Source of the DNA: Allobosea sp. AAP35
GTDB lineage: Bacteria > Pseudomonadota > Alphaproteobacteria > Rhizobiales > Beijerinckiaceae
Direction of reading: 5' to 3'
Length of the DNA stretch: 64,000 nt
Assembly: GCF_001295925.1 (NCBI RefSeq)
Contig: NZ_LJHQ01000038.1
Coordinates: 55,105 to 119,104, forward strand
Below the pieces are notes generated by a model, which was not told where the DNA came from, did no database searches, and was given only the letters and a program-made list of their open reading frames with translations. Of the stretch, positions 27,606-37,029 are shown piece by piece. Position 1 is the first letter of the stretch. Each line of letters opens with the position of its first letter. A program made the position numbers and the translations under genes.

Positions 27606-28010
27606 ATGGCTGAAACCCATTCAAATATTGTTGAACTGGCTGCAGATGTCGTGGCCGCATACGTAGCAAATAACAGTGTCTCGCATCGTGATCTTCCCGA
27701 TTTGATCGCCAGCGTTTATGCCTCGCTGTCGAAGCTCAGCGGCGAGCCCGAAGCGCCGGCAGCCGCGCCGCTAGTTCCAGCCGTTCCGATCCGCAAATCG
27801 GTCACTCCCCAAGCAATCATCTGCCTCGAGGACGGCAAGTCGTTCAAATCGCTGAAGCGTCACTTAAGCAACAATTACGGCCTGACGCCGGCTGAGTACC
27901 GCAAGAAATGGGGCCTGCCTTCTGATTATCCGACGGTCGCCCCGGACTATTCTGAGGCGCGCTCTGCTTTGGCAAGATCAATTGGCTTGGGACACAAACT
28001 CAGGAAATAA
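27606..28010 (+). CDS. MucR/Ros-family transcriptional regulator
   Basis: This 134-residue DNA-binding protein belongs to the Ros/MucR family, which use a prokaryotic zinc finger and act as H-NS-like silencers of AT-rich promoters in Rhizobiales. The N-terminal half is helical (NIVELAADVVAAYVANNSV). The C-terminal half contains the finger core CLEDGKSFKSLKRHLSNNYG followed by TPAEYRKKWGLP, as in MucR. The ATG at 27606 follows AGGAAGAT. Its accessory-region location next to AT-rich DNA suggests a horizontally acquired copy that may silence neighbouring genes. Confidence 0.93.
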   Translation: MAETHSNIVELAADVVAAYVANNSVSHRDLPDLIASVYASLSKLSGEPEAPAAAPLVPAVPIRKSVTPQAIICLEDGKSFKSLKRHLSNNYGLTPAEYRKKWGLPSDYPTVAPDYSEARSALARSIGLGHKLRK

Positions 28011-28041
28011 TCATCGAAAAGCAAGCGCGCAGCAAATTTGG

Positions 28042-28179
28042 ATGGCTGGAAAAATGACCATAAAAACGAAACACCGTATCAATGCGGCTAACGCATTTTC
28101 TCGATTTCAGAATCGCGTTTCTGTACAGGCAAGACTAATGTCCGATACAGAGAAACTTGAGCTCGCAAAGCGAAAATAG
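28042..28179 (+). CDS. Possible 45-residue basic protein
   Basis: This short frame downstream of mucR encodes a basic, probably helical peptide (KTKHRINAANAFSRFQNRV, MSDTEKLELAKRK). Its codon use is plausible. Two ATGs, at 28042 and 28054, are possible starts, and neither has a strong ribosome-binding site. I recognise no family, and it may be chance. Confidence 0.35.
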   Translation: MAGKMTIKTKHRINAANAFSRFQNRVSVQARLMSDTEKLELAKRK

Positions 28180-28460
28180 CCAGATTGAAATCGCAGCGGA
28201 TTGATAAAGAGGCGGCACTTGTCTCACCTCGGCCTCTGTCCCACGAAGCCGAAAGGTATATTTCGGAAGCTTTCTGGTACGCTTGAGCGTCGTCTATTGC
28301 CACGGCTCATTAATCTAGATCTCGGCCTCCTCAAGCCGATCGAGGATGACAATCATCATCGCGGCTCTTTGCGCCGATACCGTTGAAAAACTCGGGTTCG
28401 GGAGCGATCACGAACTGCGATTTGCCTGCGGGGGCGTTGCAGTTCACACCGCCCTCATCT

Positions 28461-28872
28461 TCAATCCATTGAGTAGGAGCTGGGCGAGCTTCCTAATATT
28501 TTAAGCTGCTGCGGCGAAAACTCCGCTCTGGCGCCGTTGGAACCGCGCAGGCGCAGCGGTCGAGTTCCAGGATGCGAGTGAGATGAACGAAGAGCATCTC
28601 GACCTTCTTCCGCTCTCGTCGCGAGACGACATAGGCGTCGGTTCGCGCGACGTCCCTGATAATGTCGCGGGCGCCCTCGTGGATCGAGTTGCGGGCCGGC
28701 GTATTGGGGCAGTTCTGCGGCTTCGGCGAGCAGGTCGCAGTCGAGCTTGCTGACGCGGTAGCGCATGAAGCCTTCAGGTTCGACGCCCTCGAGGTAGATG
28801 CTAAAGGGGCGACGATACTGGTGGAGCTCCTTCCCGCTAGGGCAGGTGTCGAAATCGTAGACGTAATCACAG
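28461..28872 (-). pseudogene. IS1182-family transposase, C-terminal remnant with frameshifts
   Basis: Pieces in two frames match the end of IS1182 transposases: CPSGKELHQYRR, then NTPARNSIHEGARDIIRDV and VSRRERKKVEMLFVHLTRIL, then LRLRGSNGARAEF. The reading frame shifts near 28706 and back near 28556. The 5' two thirds are missing. It lies just upstream of the globin-diguanylate-cyclase gene and may have displaced that gene's original neighbour. Confidence 0.85.
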
Positions 28873-28886
28873 GACACCAAATTCGT

Positions 28887-28934
28887 GATTGATATGGGTT
28901 TCGATATCATAGATCGAATAAAAATATATTGGAC
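28887..28934 (+). promoter_or_regulatory. Shared upstream element A (GATTGATAT...AATATATTGGAC)
   Basis: GATTGATAT at 28887-28895 and AATATATTGGAC at 28923-28934 lie 94 bp before the globin-GGDEF gene. The same two blocks with the same spacing within one base occur at 31516-31562 upstream of the RND operon. Probably a promoter or LysR-type control region. Confidence 0.6.
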
Positions 28935-29027
28935 GCGGTCGAATTTTTCGACGAGATCGGCTGAACAAAAGTTGAGGCAACCAATGTTAAATAACAATGT
29001 ATTGTGGCTCGCCGGCTCAGAGAATTA

Positions 29028-30407
29028 ATGATGAATAATCCTCTCAGTGAAGAATATTTATTTGTACTAGAAGAAGAAATTAGACAAATAATCGATAATA
29101 CGCCCGTATCTACTCGCAAGATGGTTGCGTCTATAGTGAAACAATCAGCTGATGATTCAAGCAAGCTTTTCTATCGTTCCTTGCTGAAAATATCACAGGC
29201 CCGATTTTACCTCGATCATGAGCTCGTGAGCCAGCGGTTGCAAACTGCCCTAACAAAGTGGGTGATTGATCTCTTCCATGGAGAAAGCGTAAAGGCAGCG
29301 CAGACCGTGCGCCGCCAGCTGGAAATTGGTTCAGCGCATGCGCGGATCCAGGTTCCGACGCTGTTGGTAATGCATGGGATGCGTGAGATCAAGCGAGGTA
29401 TCCACGGCAGTCTCAAACATGCCCGGTTGCCGCGCGGAGAGATCGCGCAGGCGGTCAACTATGTGGGGATTCTGCTCGATGTCGCCCTGGGAGTGATGAC
29501 GGCGGCCTCTATCCAAGGTGCGGAGCGAAGCGCGCGCTCTAGCGAAGCCCTGCGCCAGTTCTCAATAGGCCAAGATTTTCTGGCCGAACGCGAGCGCCAA
29601 AAGGCGGTTCTGGCGGACTGGGCGAAAGATGTATTCCTCGCGGTGCACATTCCAAGTGAACCGCAAGATAGGCTGCTTTTGGGTCAGTCGGAGTTCGGAC
29701 TTTGGGTCTTACACAGAGCGAAATTGTTTTTTGAACAGTACTCCGAATACGCCTTGATCGCTGAAGGTGTCGTGACTGTGGACGGCCTCGTTGATCTTGC
29801 CTATGACAGCCACAGTCATGCAGACCGGCTGGCGCTGATGCAGAAAATCAAGCACCACATCGATCGAATCAACGCAATGCTGACCATACTGTTCGACCGA
29901 TCTATCGAGATCGGGAGCACAAAGGATCCGCTGACTCAGCTTATAAATCGCCGCTTCCTTCGCACAGCAGTCTCCCGCGAAATTGCCCTGCAAAGCGTCT
30001 CACGCCGCCCATTCTCACTAATTATGATCGAGATTGACAACTTTGCGGAACTGCGGGCTCGGCTGGGCGAGTCAGGCGCCGACCTCGTCGTACAAAAGAC
30101 GGCGGCCATATTGTTCAACTCGGTGCGGTCGAGCGACTCGGTGTTCAGCATGGGCCGCGAGACATTCCTCATCATCCGCGTCGAAACAAATGCCCGAGAA
30201 GCTGCGGCCTTTTCACACGAACTCGTGCAGGGCTACGCCGCAACTCATTTCGAGATCAACGGCCAGTCCACTCTTAACAATTCGCTCAGTACTGGGGTGA
30301 CGGAGTATGACGGGCACCCCGATCCACGCCATCTGATTGACCGAGCCGCGCTCGCGCTGCGCAATGCGAGGAGCGCTCGCGCCGAGAAAAAGGTGGGATC
30401 AGCTTAA
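29028..30407 (+). CDS. Globin-coupled sensor with degenerate GGDEF domain (DosC-like)
   Basis: This 459-residue protein has an N-terminal protoglobin domain (about 20-165) whose proximal histidine is H104 (GSAHARIQVP, as in DosC-type sensors). A helical middle domain follows (about 170-290), then a C-terminal GGDEF fold (about 298-455, beginning DPLTQLINRRFL). The active-site loop reads MGRETF (375-380) instead of GGDEF, so Gly and Asp needed for GTP and metal binding are lost. It is therefore probably not a diguanylate cyclase but a haem-regulated binding or scaffold protein. Two adjacent ATGs (29028, 29031) are possible. A conserved promoter-like element lies about 94 bp upstream. Confidence 0.88.
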   Translation: MMNNPLSEEYLFVLEEEIRQIIDNTPVSTRKMVASIVKQSADDSSKLFYRSLLKISQARFYLDHELVSQRLQTALTKWVIDLFHGESVKAAQTVRRQLEIGSAHARIQVPTLLVMHGMREIKRGIHGSLKHARLPRGEIAQAVNYVGILLDVALGVMTAASIQGAERSARSSEALRQFSIGQDFLAERERQKAVLADWAKDVFLAVHIPSEPQDRLLLGQSEFGLWVLHRAKLFFEQYSEYALIAEGVVTVDGLVDLAYDSHSHADRLALMQKIKHHIDRINAMLTILFDRSIEIGSTKDPLTQLINRRFLRTAVSREIALQSVSRRPFSLIMIEIDNFAELRARLGESGADLVVQKTAAILFNSVRSSDSVFSMGRETFLIIRVETNAREAAAFSHELVQGYAATHFEINGQSTLNNSLSTGVTEYDGHPDPRHLIDRAALALRNARSARAEKKVGSA

Positions 30408-30497
30408 CGGAAGCCCCCGGCATGCCATGGAGTACCGTTTCCATTGGGTGGGATGGTGCTAGGAAGCGTCTGCAGTCGATCACGCCACATTAAGGGC

Positions 30498-31391
30498 TTA
30501 TGACTCGACGCGGACCATCTTCAGGAAGTTGAGAACAGCCGGGTCCTCCACATCGCGTCGGAAGACAATCTCGGTGCCGACCTGAATGGTGTTACCCAAA
30601 ATGGGCCTGTAGACCACATGCTCGCCGATGCTGATGGAACTGACCGACGATGGCACGATGGCCACGCCCAGGCCTGCGCCGACGAGGCTGATGAGCGAAA
30701 ATCCGCTGCGCGCCTCATGGGCGACGCGCGGCGCAAATCCGAGCGTCAACTGCACCAATGAGCGATCCTGCTCGACGTCCGACCCGACATAGAGGATGAA
30801 GGGTTCATCGGCGAGCGCCTCACGCGGAATCCGGCTGAGCCGCGCGAGGGGATGGTCGACCGGAAGCGCGATGCGCAGCGGCCATTCCATCAGCCGGATC
30901 GCATCGAGTTCCTGCGGCAGCTTCCAGGCAGGGCTCCCGATAAAGCTGGCAAGGAAGCCGATCTGGAGCCTGCCTTCCAGCAATTGGGCGACTTGAGTGC
31001 TCGGGTGGAGTTCATGCAGCCCAAGCTCGACGTCGGGCATTTGGCGCCGGTACTCCCGCAGGGTTTTTGAAAGCACCCCGGAATAGGAAACATCGGCGGA
31101 GTAGCCGATTTCGATGCGGCCAATCTCGCCCCGCCCTGCCCGGCGGGCCACGACCGCTGCATGCTGTGCCTGTTCAAGGGTGCGACGGGCCTCCCGGAGG
31201 AACAACCGGCCAGCCTCCGTCAGGGTCACCACTCGGTTGGTCCGGTTGAGGAGTTGGACCCCCAGCATCTCCTCCAGGGCCTTGATCTGGATGCTCAGCG
31301 CGGGCTGCGCGATATGGAGCCGCTCTGCGGCCCGGCCAAAATGCAGCTCTTCGGCCGTTGCGACGAAGTACCGGAGATGACGCAGGTCCAT
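30498..31391 (-). CDS. LysR-family regulator, divergent from the RND efflux operon
   Basis: This 297-residue regulator has a standard N-terminal helix-turn-helix (MDLRHLRYFVATAEELHFGRAAERLHIAQ... PALSIQIKALEEMLG) and a LysR substrate-binding domain. It belongs to the BenM/CatM-like branch by the HFGRAAERLHIAQP signature. It is transcribed away from the efflux operon that starts at 31627. The 235-bp divergent spacer contains the AATATATTGGAC element, so it very likely activates that operon and represses itself in response to an efflux substrate. Confidence 0.92.
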   Translation of the reverse strand: MDLRHLRYFVATAEELHFGRAAERLHIAQPALSIQIKALEEMLGVQLLNRTNRVVTLTEAGRLFLREARRTLEQAQHAAVVARRAGRGEIGRIEIGYSADVSYSGVLSKTLREYRRQMPDVELGLHELHPSTQVAQLLEGRLQIGFLASFIGSPAWKLPQELDAIRLMEWPLRIALPVDHPLARLSRIPREALADEPFILYVGSDVEQDRSLVQLTLGFAPRVAHEARSGFSLISLVGAGLGVAIVPSSVSSISIGEHVVYRPILGNTIQVGTEIVFRRDVEDPAVLNFLKMVRVES

Positions 31392-31515
31392 CGATGTATA
31401 GCCTGTCTGTCCTTATGGCGCGTGATCAAACGCGGACCCCATGAGGCCGCTTCGTCCTCAAGGCAGAGCCGATCCTAACGCGGATTCTCAGCTCAGCAGC
31501 GACATGGACGCCTGA

Positions 31516-31562
31516 GATTGATATCTTTATTCAATCATAGGACGAATAACAATATATTGGAC
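31516..31562 (+). promoter_or_regulatory. Shared upstream element B in the lysR-RND spacer
   Basis: GATTGATAT (31516-31524) and AATATATTGGAC (31551-31562) lie 65 bp before the first efflux gene. The arrangement matches a LysR recognition site plus activation site in a divergent promoter. It is homologous to 28887-28934. Confidence 0.65.
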
Positions 31563-31626
31563 CGCATAGCGCGACGTGACTATCCCACCCCCTGACACTG
31601 GCTTTCAGCCATGAGAGGGGCATGTG

Positions 31627-32724
31627 ATGGAACACCGTCGTCGATGGCGGAAATCGGCCTGCTGCACGGCGTTGATTGCCGTGTCGGGCCTGTCAGCCTG
31701 TCAGGAAAAGACCAGCGGCCCGCAAAACCCGCCGACCGCAGTGCAGGTCGAGGCGGCGGCGCTGTCGGATTACGCGCCGACCATTCGTCTGACGGGCGAG
31801 GTTCGCCCACGGGTCGAGAGCGAGCTGTCGTTCCGGGTGGCAGGCCGCATCGCCGAACGCCTGGTTAATGTCGGCGACCACGTAACCGCCGACCAGGTGC
31901 TGGCCAGGCTCGATCCGCAGCAGCAGCGGGCGACGGTGACCTCCGCAGATGCTGCAATCCTTTCCGCCGAGGCCGTGCTGCGCCAGGCGACCTCCAGCTA
32001 TGAGCGCCAGAAGGCATTGCTTGCCCGAGGCTTCACGACCCAGCGCGAACACGATCAGGCTCAAGAAGCCTATCGGACGGCCCAGGCCTCGCTCGCCGAT
32101 GCGCAAGCTCAGCTCGGAACCGCCCGCGACCGTCTGTCCGACACGGTGCTGCGGGCTGGCGTTGCCGGCGTCATCACGGCCCGCAACGTCGAGACCGGGC
32201 AAGTCGTGCAAGCGGCGCAGGCCGTGTTCTCGATCGCCCAGGACGGGCCGCGTGATGCCGTGTTCAATGTCAACGAGTCGATCTTCACGCACGAACTCGC
32301 CGATCCCGCCATCGCGCTGACGCTCCTGTCTGACCCCGCCGTGACGGCAACGGGTGCTGTGCGGGAGGTCTCGCCGACCGTCGACAGGGTCACGAGCACC
32401 GTCAGAGTCAAGGTCGGCCTCGCGCAGTCGCCCGCAGCGATGACACTCGGCGCCTCCGTCATCGGCGAGGGCCGGATGCAGCCCCGCAAGCTCGTGGTGG
32501 TGCCATGGAGTGCGCTGTCCAGCGCAAGCGGCCAGCCGGCCGTCTGGACCGTCGATCCCGGGACGAAAGCGGTGTCGCTGAAGCCGATCTCCATCGAAGG
32601 CTATGAAACCGGGAAGGTTTTCGTGCGGGAGGGGCTCCAGCCCGGCGAGTTGGTCGCGACCGGTGGGGCGCAGTTCCTGCGGCCCAGCCAGGTTGTCGCG
32701 CTTGCCAAAGGAGCAGCCCGGTGA
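31627..32724 (+). CDS. RND efflux periplasmic adaptor lipoprotein 1
   Basis: This 365-residue membrane-fusion protein is anchored by lipid: the signal peptide ends with the lipobox LSAC. The biotinyl-lipoyl halves (RIAERLVNVGDHVTADQVLARLD and LRAGVAGVITARNVETGQVV) flank a coiled-coil hairpin (about 100-160), followed by the beta-barrel and a membrane-proximal domain. It links the inner-membrane RND pump to an outer-membrane channel. A GTG one codon upstream is an alternative start; GAGAGGGG is the ribosome-binding site. It overlaps the second adaptor gene by four bases (operon), and LysR probably controls it. Confidence 0.93.
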   Translation: MEHRRRWRKSACCTALIAVSGLSACQEKTSGPQNPPTAVQVEAAALSDYAPTIRLTGEVRPRVESELSFRVAGRIAERLVNVGDHVTADQVLARLDPQQQRATVTSADAAILSAEAVLRQATSSYERQKALLARGFTTQREHDQAQEAYRTAQASLADAQAQLGTARDRLSDTVLRAGVAGVITARNVETGQVVQAAQAVFSIAQDGPRDAVFNVNESIFTHELADPAIALTLLSDPAVTATGAVREVSPTVDRVTSTVRVKVGLAQSPAAMTLGASVIGEGRMQPRKLVVVPWSALSSASGQPAVWTVDPGTKAVSLKPISIEGYETGKVFVREGLQPGELVATGGAQFLRPSQVVALAKGAAR

Positions 32725-33800
32725 AACCTGTCCTGATATCCCTGACCGTTCTGGGGGCGGCCGCTCTGCTTGCGGGCTGCAACGAAGAGCAGCACGCAAA
32801 GGCGCCGTCCCCGCGGCCCGTTATCTCCGTCGTCGCGACGCCGCAGACAGCGCGGAGCTGGGGCTTCGCCGGAACCGTCGAGCCTCGTTACACATCCGAC
32901 ATCGGCTTCCAGGTGCTCGGGCGCATCGTGAGCCGTGACGTCAATGTCGGCGACGTCGTCAAGCAGGGGGATCGCCTGGCGAGGCTCGATCCCGTCGCTT
33001 ATGAGCTTGCGGTGCGGTCGGCCCAGGCCGACCTGGCCAGCGCCAGCGCCCGTCTCGACAACGCGGACGCGACAGAGGCACGGCAGCGCAAGCTGCTCTC
33101 GCAGGATATTTCCAACCAGGCGCAGTTCGACGCCGCTACACAGGTCCTCGAATCCGCGAAGGCCGCCGTCACCCGCGCCAGAGCGGATCTCGACAAGGCG
33201 CGGGAACAGCTCGGTTACACCGAGCTACGGGCCGACTTCGACGGCGTCGTCATCACGGTTGAGGCGGAACTCGGGCAGGTGGTCCAGCCGGGCCAGACGG
33301 TCGTTTCCGTGGCCCGTCCCGATATCCGCGAGGCGGTCGTCGACCTGCCCGAGAGCATCGGGCGGGATCTCAAGGCGCAGATGCGCTTCGACATCGCCCT
33401 GCAAGTCGATCCGTCAGTCAAAACCACCGGATCGGTGCGGGAGATCGCCCCGCAAGCCGATCCCGCAACGCGCACGCGGCGGGTCAGGATAACACTCGAC
33501 AACCCTGCGAGGAGCTTTCGCCTCGGAACGACGATTAACGCAACGGTCACGCAACAGGTGTCTCCGGGAATCGAACTGCCGCCCACCGCCCTGCTTGAGC
33601 GGGACGGAAAGACCATGGTCTGGGTCGTCGATCCCGCCACCAGGACGGTGTCGATCCAGGAGGTGACGCTTACCGCGCGGGACCGATCCGTCGTCCGGAT
33701 CCTCGACGGGCTCACCGCCGGGACGCGCGTGGTCACCGCCGGTGTGAACAGCCTGACCCCTGGCCAAACAGTCAAAATTCCAGACGGGGCATTCCAATGA
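32721..33800 (+). CDS. RND efflux periplasmic adaptor lipoprotein 2
   Basis: This 359-residue membrane-fusion protein has a lipoprotein signal (LLAGC at about 16-20), lipoyl halves (GRIVSRDVNVGDVVKQGD, LRADFDGVVITVEAELGQVV), a short coiled-coil hairpin (about 95-165) and beta-barrel domains. It is a paralogue of the preceding gene, and tandem adaptors may form mixed hexamers around the pump. It overlaps its neighbours by four bases on both sides, indicating tight translational coupling with the permease. Confidence 0.93.
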   Translation: MKPVLISLTVLGAAALLAGCNEEQHAKAPSPRPVISVVATPQTARSWGFAGTVEPRYTSDIGFQVLGRIVSRDVNVGDVVKQGDRLARLDPVAYELAVRSAQADLASASARLDNADATEARQRKLLSQDISNQAQFDAATQVLESAKAAVTRARADLDKAREQLGYTELRADFDGVVITVEAELGQVVQPGQTVVSVARPDIREAVVDLPESIGRDLKAQMRFDIALQVDPSVKTTGSVREIAPQADPATRTRRVRITLDNPARSFRLGTTINATVTQQVSPGIELPPTALLERDGKTMVWVVDPATRTVSIQEVTLTARDRSVVRILDGLTAGTRVVTAGVNSLTPGQTVKIPDGAFQ

Positions 33801-36800
33801 CAAACCGTTTCAACCTGTCCGACTGGGCGCTCGAGCATCGCTCCCTCGTCTGGTACTTCATGATCGTCTCGGCCATCGCGGGCATGCTCGCCTATGTCAG
33901 TCTCGGGCGCGAGGAGGATCCGTCGTTCACCATCAAGACGATGGTGATCGCCGCCCAGTGGCCCGGCGCCACGGTCGAGGACACCGCCCGCCAAGTCAGC
34001 GACCGCATCGAGAAGAAGCTCGAAGAGCTCGACTCGCTCGACTACACCCGCAGCCAGACGACGCCTGGCCAGAGCGTGATCTATGTCAACCTGAAGGACA
34101 CGGTCAAAAGCCGCGACGTACCGGGTGTCTGGGTCAAGGTCCGCAACATGATCAACGACATCAAGCGGGAGCTGCCGCAGGGTGTCGTCGGTCCCGTCTT
34201 CAACGACGATTTCGGCGACGTTTTCGGCAATGTCTACGCCTTCACCGCGGACGGTCTGACGCAGCGGCAGTTGCGCGACTATGTCGAGGATGTGCGGGCC
34301 AAGGTTCTCACGGTACCGAATGTCGGCAAGGTCAATCTGATCGGCGCCCAGGACGAGGTGATCTTCCTCGAATTCTCGACGCGCGAGATGGCCGCCCTCG
34401 GCGTCAGCCAGCAGGAGGTCGTCCGGACGCTCCAGGCGCAGAACGCGATCACGCCCTCGGGCGTCATCGAGGCCGGTCGTGAGCGCATCAGCGTTCGGGT
34501 CTCCGGACAGTTCACGTCGGAGGAGGATCTGCGCGGCCTCAACCTGCGCGTCAACGACCGCTTCTTCCGCCTGAGCGACATCGCCACCATCAGCCGCGGT
34601 CATGTCGATCCGCCGCAGGCTCTCTTCCGGTTCAAGGGTCAGCCGGCGATCGCCCTCGCCATCGGCATGAAGACTGGCGCCAACCTGCTCGAGTTTGGCG
34701 AGGCGCTGAAGGAGCAGATGACCAAGATCACTGGCGAATTGCCCATTGGCGTCGGCGTGCACCTCGTGGCCGACCAGCCCGTCGTGGTCGAGGAGGCTGT
34801 TGGCGGCTTCACCAAGGCGCTGTTCGAGGCCGTGGCGATCGTGCTGGTGGTCAGCTTCATCAGCCTCGGCATGCGGGCCGGCCTGGTGGTGGCCATCACC
34901 ATCCCGCTCGTGCTCGCGATGACATTCGTGGTCATGCAGTATACCGGCATCTCTCTCCAGCGGATCTCGCTTGGCGCCCTCATCATCGCGCTTGGCCTGC
35001 TGGTCGATGACGCGATGATCGCCGTCGAGATGATGGTGGCGCGGTTGGAGGCTGGCGACACGCTGCGCAAGGCAGCGACCGCCGTCTATACCTCCACCGC
35101 CTTCCCCATGCTCACCGGCACGCTCGTGACCGTCGCGAGCTTCATCCCCGTCGGCCTGAACAGCAGCAATGCGGGCGAGTACACCTTCACGCTGTTTGTC
35201 GTCATCGCGGTCTCGCTGCTGCTGTCGTGGATCGTCGCGGTGCTGTTTGCGCCCCTGCTCGGCGTGACGCTGCTTCCCAAGACGATGAAGAAGCATCACG
35301 ACAAGCCAAGCCGGCTTTCGACGATGTTCTCGCGTGTCCTGTTCGGCGCCATGCGCTGGCGCTGGCTGACCATCGGCGTGACGGTCGCGCTGTTTGTGGT
35401 CTCGCTCTACGGGATGCGGTTTGTCGAGCAGCAGTTCTTTCCGTCCTCGGACCGCAGCGAACTCCTCGTCGACTTTACCCTGCAGCAGAACGCCTCGATC
35501 ACCGACACCAGGGCGCAGATGGACCGCTTCGAGGCCAAGCTCGCCGGTGATGCCGACATCGACCACTGGTCGTCCTATGTCGGCCAGGGCGCCGTTCGCT
35601 TCATCCTGTCCTTCGACCCGCAGCCGTCGAACCCCAACTACGGGCAGATGGTCATCGTGACCAAGAACATCGCAGCCCGTGAGCGCCTCAGGGCCAAGAT
35701 CAAGACCTGGACCCGGGAGGAGTTCGCCGGCCTGGATGTGTATGTCGACCTTCTGGCAGTCGGGCCGCCGGCCGGCCGGCCGGTGCAGTACCGGCTGAGC
35801 GGGCCCGACATCCACAAGGTGAGGGAACTGTCGCAGCAACTCGCCGCTATCGTCGGCGAGCATCCCCGGGTCAGCGATCTCGGCTTCAACTGGAACGAGC
35901 CTGCCCGAGTGGTCAAGATCGACGTGCTGCAGGACAAGGCCCGCCAACTCGGCGTCACCTCGCAGGACATCGCCGGCGTCCTCAACAGCGTGGTGGGCGG
36001 CACGAGCATCACCCAGGTGCGCGACGCGATCTACCTTGTCGACGTCGTGAGCCGGGCCAGCGCCGCCGAGCGGGGCACCATCGAGACACTGCAAAACCTG
36101 CAGTTGCCTGGCAAAAGCGGCCAGTCCGTCCCGCTCGCGGCGGTCGCGACCTTCCGTTACGAACTCGAACAGCCGGTGATCTGGCGCCGTAGCCGACTGC
36201 CGACCGTCACGATCCGGGGCAGCATCGTCGATGCGACGCAGCCCGCGACGATCGTCCGGCAACTCGAACCAAAGGTCCAGGCGTTCGTCCGGGCGCTGCC
36301 GGCCGGCTACGCGGCGGTCGTCGCGGGCCCTGTGGAGGAAAGCGCCAAGTCCCAGGGACCGATCGCGGCCGTGGTCCCGCTGATGCTGTTCCTCATGGCG
36401 ACGATCCTGATGATCCAGATGCAGAGCTTCTCGCGCTTGTTTTTGGTGGTGGCGGCGGCTCCGCTCGGGCTGATCGGCGTGGTGGCGGCAATGCTGCCCA
36501 GCGGCGCGCCGATGGGCTTCGTCGCCATACTGGGCGTGCTGGCGCTGATCGGCATCCTGATCCGTAACTCGGTGATCCTCGTGGTGCAGATCGAGGATCT
36601 GCGGCGGGATGGCAAGGCGCCGTGGGAGGCGGTGTTCGAGGCCACCATGCACCGCACGCGGCCGATCATTCTGACGGCGGCCGCGGCGAGCCTGGCGCTG
36701 ATCCCGATTTCCCACGAAGTGTTCTGGGGCCCCATGGCCTACGCCATGATGGGCGGCATCATCGTCGGCACGCTGCTGACCCTGCTGTTCCTGCCGGCGC

Positions 36801-36883
36801 TCTATGTGGCCTGGTTCCGCATCGAGGCTCCCGCGCAGCCTGCTGAACCGCTGCCGGCAAGGCCGGCGCACGAGCCGGCCTGA
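33797..36883 (+). CDS. RND-family efflux permease
   Basis: This 1028-residue inner-membrane proton antiporter is of the AcrB/CzcA superfamily. It shows the N-terminal helix (SLVWYFMIVSAIAGMLAYVS), the first porter domain, helices 2-6 with the proton-relay motif GLLVDDAMIAVEMM, the second porter domain and helices 8-12 (MLFLMATILMIQMQSF, GVLALIGILIRNSVILV). One aspartate pair in helix 4 suggests a multidrug/organic-solvent (HAE1-like) rather than metal pump. No outer-membrane channel gene is present in the operon, so TolC-type partners must come from elsewhere. Codon-overlapping start with the adaptor. Confidence 0.95.
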   Translation: MTNRFNLSDWALEHRSLVWYFMIVSAIAGMLAYVSLGREEDPSFTIKTMVIAAQWPGATVEDTARQVSDRIEKKLEELDSLDYTRSQTTPGQSVIYVNLKDTVKSRDVPGVWVKVRNMINDIKRELPQGVVGPVFNDDFGDVFGNVYAFTADGLTQRQLRDYVEDVRAKVLTVPNVGKVNLIGAQDEVIFLEFSTREMAALGVSQQEVVRTLQAQNAITPSGVIEAGRERISVRVSGQFTSEEDLRGLNLRVNDRFFRLSDIATISRGHVDPPQALFRFKGQPAIALAIGMKTGANLLEFGEALKEQMTKITGELPIGVGVHLVADQPVVVEEAVGGFTKALFEAVAIVLVVSFISLGMRAGLVVAITIPLVLAMTFVVMQYTGISLQRISLGALIIALGLLVDDAMIAVEMMVARLEAGDTLRKAATAVYTSTAFPMLTGTLVTVASFIPVGLNSSNAGEYTFTLFVVIAVSLLLSWIVAVLFAPLLGVTLLPKTMKKHHDKPSRLSTMFSRVLFGAMRWRWLTIGVTVALFVVSLYGMRFVEQQFFPSSDRSELLVDFTLQQNASITDTRAQMDRFEAKLAGDADIDHWSSYVGQGAVRFILSFDPQPSNPNYGQMVIVTKNIAARERLRAKIKTWTREEFAGLDVYVDLLAVGPPAGRPVQYRLSGPDIHKVRELSQQLAAIVGEHPRVSDLGFNWNEPARVVKIDVLQDKARQLGVTSQDIAGVLNSVVGGTSITQVRDAIYLVDVVSRASAAERGTIETLQNLQLPGKSGQSVPLAAVATFRYELEQPVIWRRSRLPTVTIRGSIVDATQPATIVRQLEPKVQAFVRALPAGYAAVVAGPVEESAKSQGPIAAVVPLMLFLMATILMIQMQSFSRLFLVVAAAPLGLIGVVAAMLPSGAPMGFVAILGVLALIGILIRNSVILVVQIEDLRRDGKAPWEAVFEATMHRTRPIILTAAAASLALIPISHEVFWGPMAYAMMGGIIVGTLLTLLFLPALYVAWFRIEAPAQPAEPLPARPAHEPA

Positions 36884-36960
36884 GGCCGCGCCGCCCCAAT
36901 TGCTCGGCGTACCGGACCGGAGCTTCGCCCCGCATCCGATCTCGCGAACGCCGAGCATCG

Positions 36961-36994
36961 CCCCGGTCGCAGTGCGCCCCCGCCGCGACCGGGG
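36961..36994. repeat. 10-bp perfect inverted repeat between RND and tetR
   Basis: CCCCGGTCGC (36961-36970) and GCGACCGGGG (36985-36994) are perfect inverted repeats with a 14-bp spacer, 78 bp after the permease stop and 36 bp before the TetR start. It may be a terminator stem without a T-tract or a TetR operator. Confidence 0.55.
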
Positions 36995-37029
36995 CCCCTT
37001 CCATGGCCTCTAAATAGGACCAAAAGCCC

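Noticed and set aside
33215..36958. A very long open frame on the minus strand opposite the RND permease
   Set aside because: It is the antisense of a clear AcrB-type gene; the translation is His/Asp/Arg-rich low complexity with no domain.
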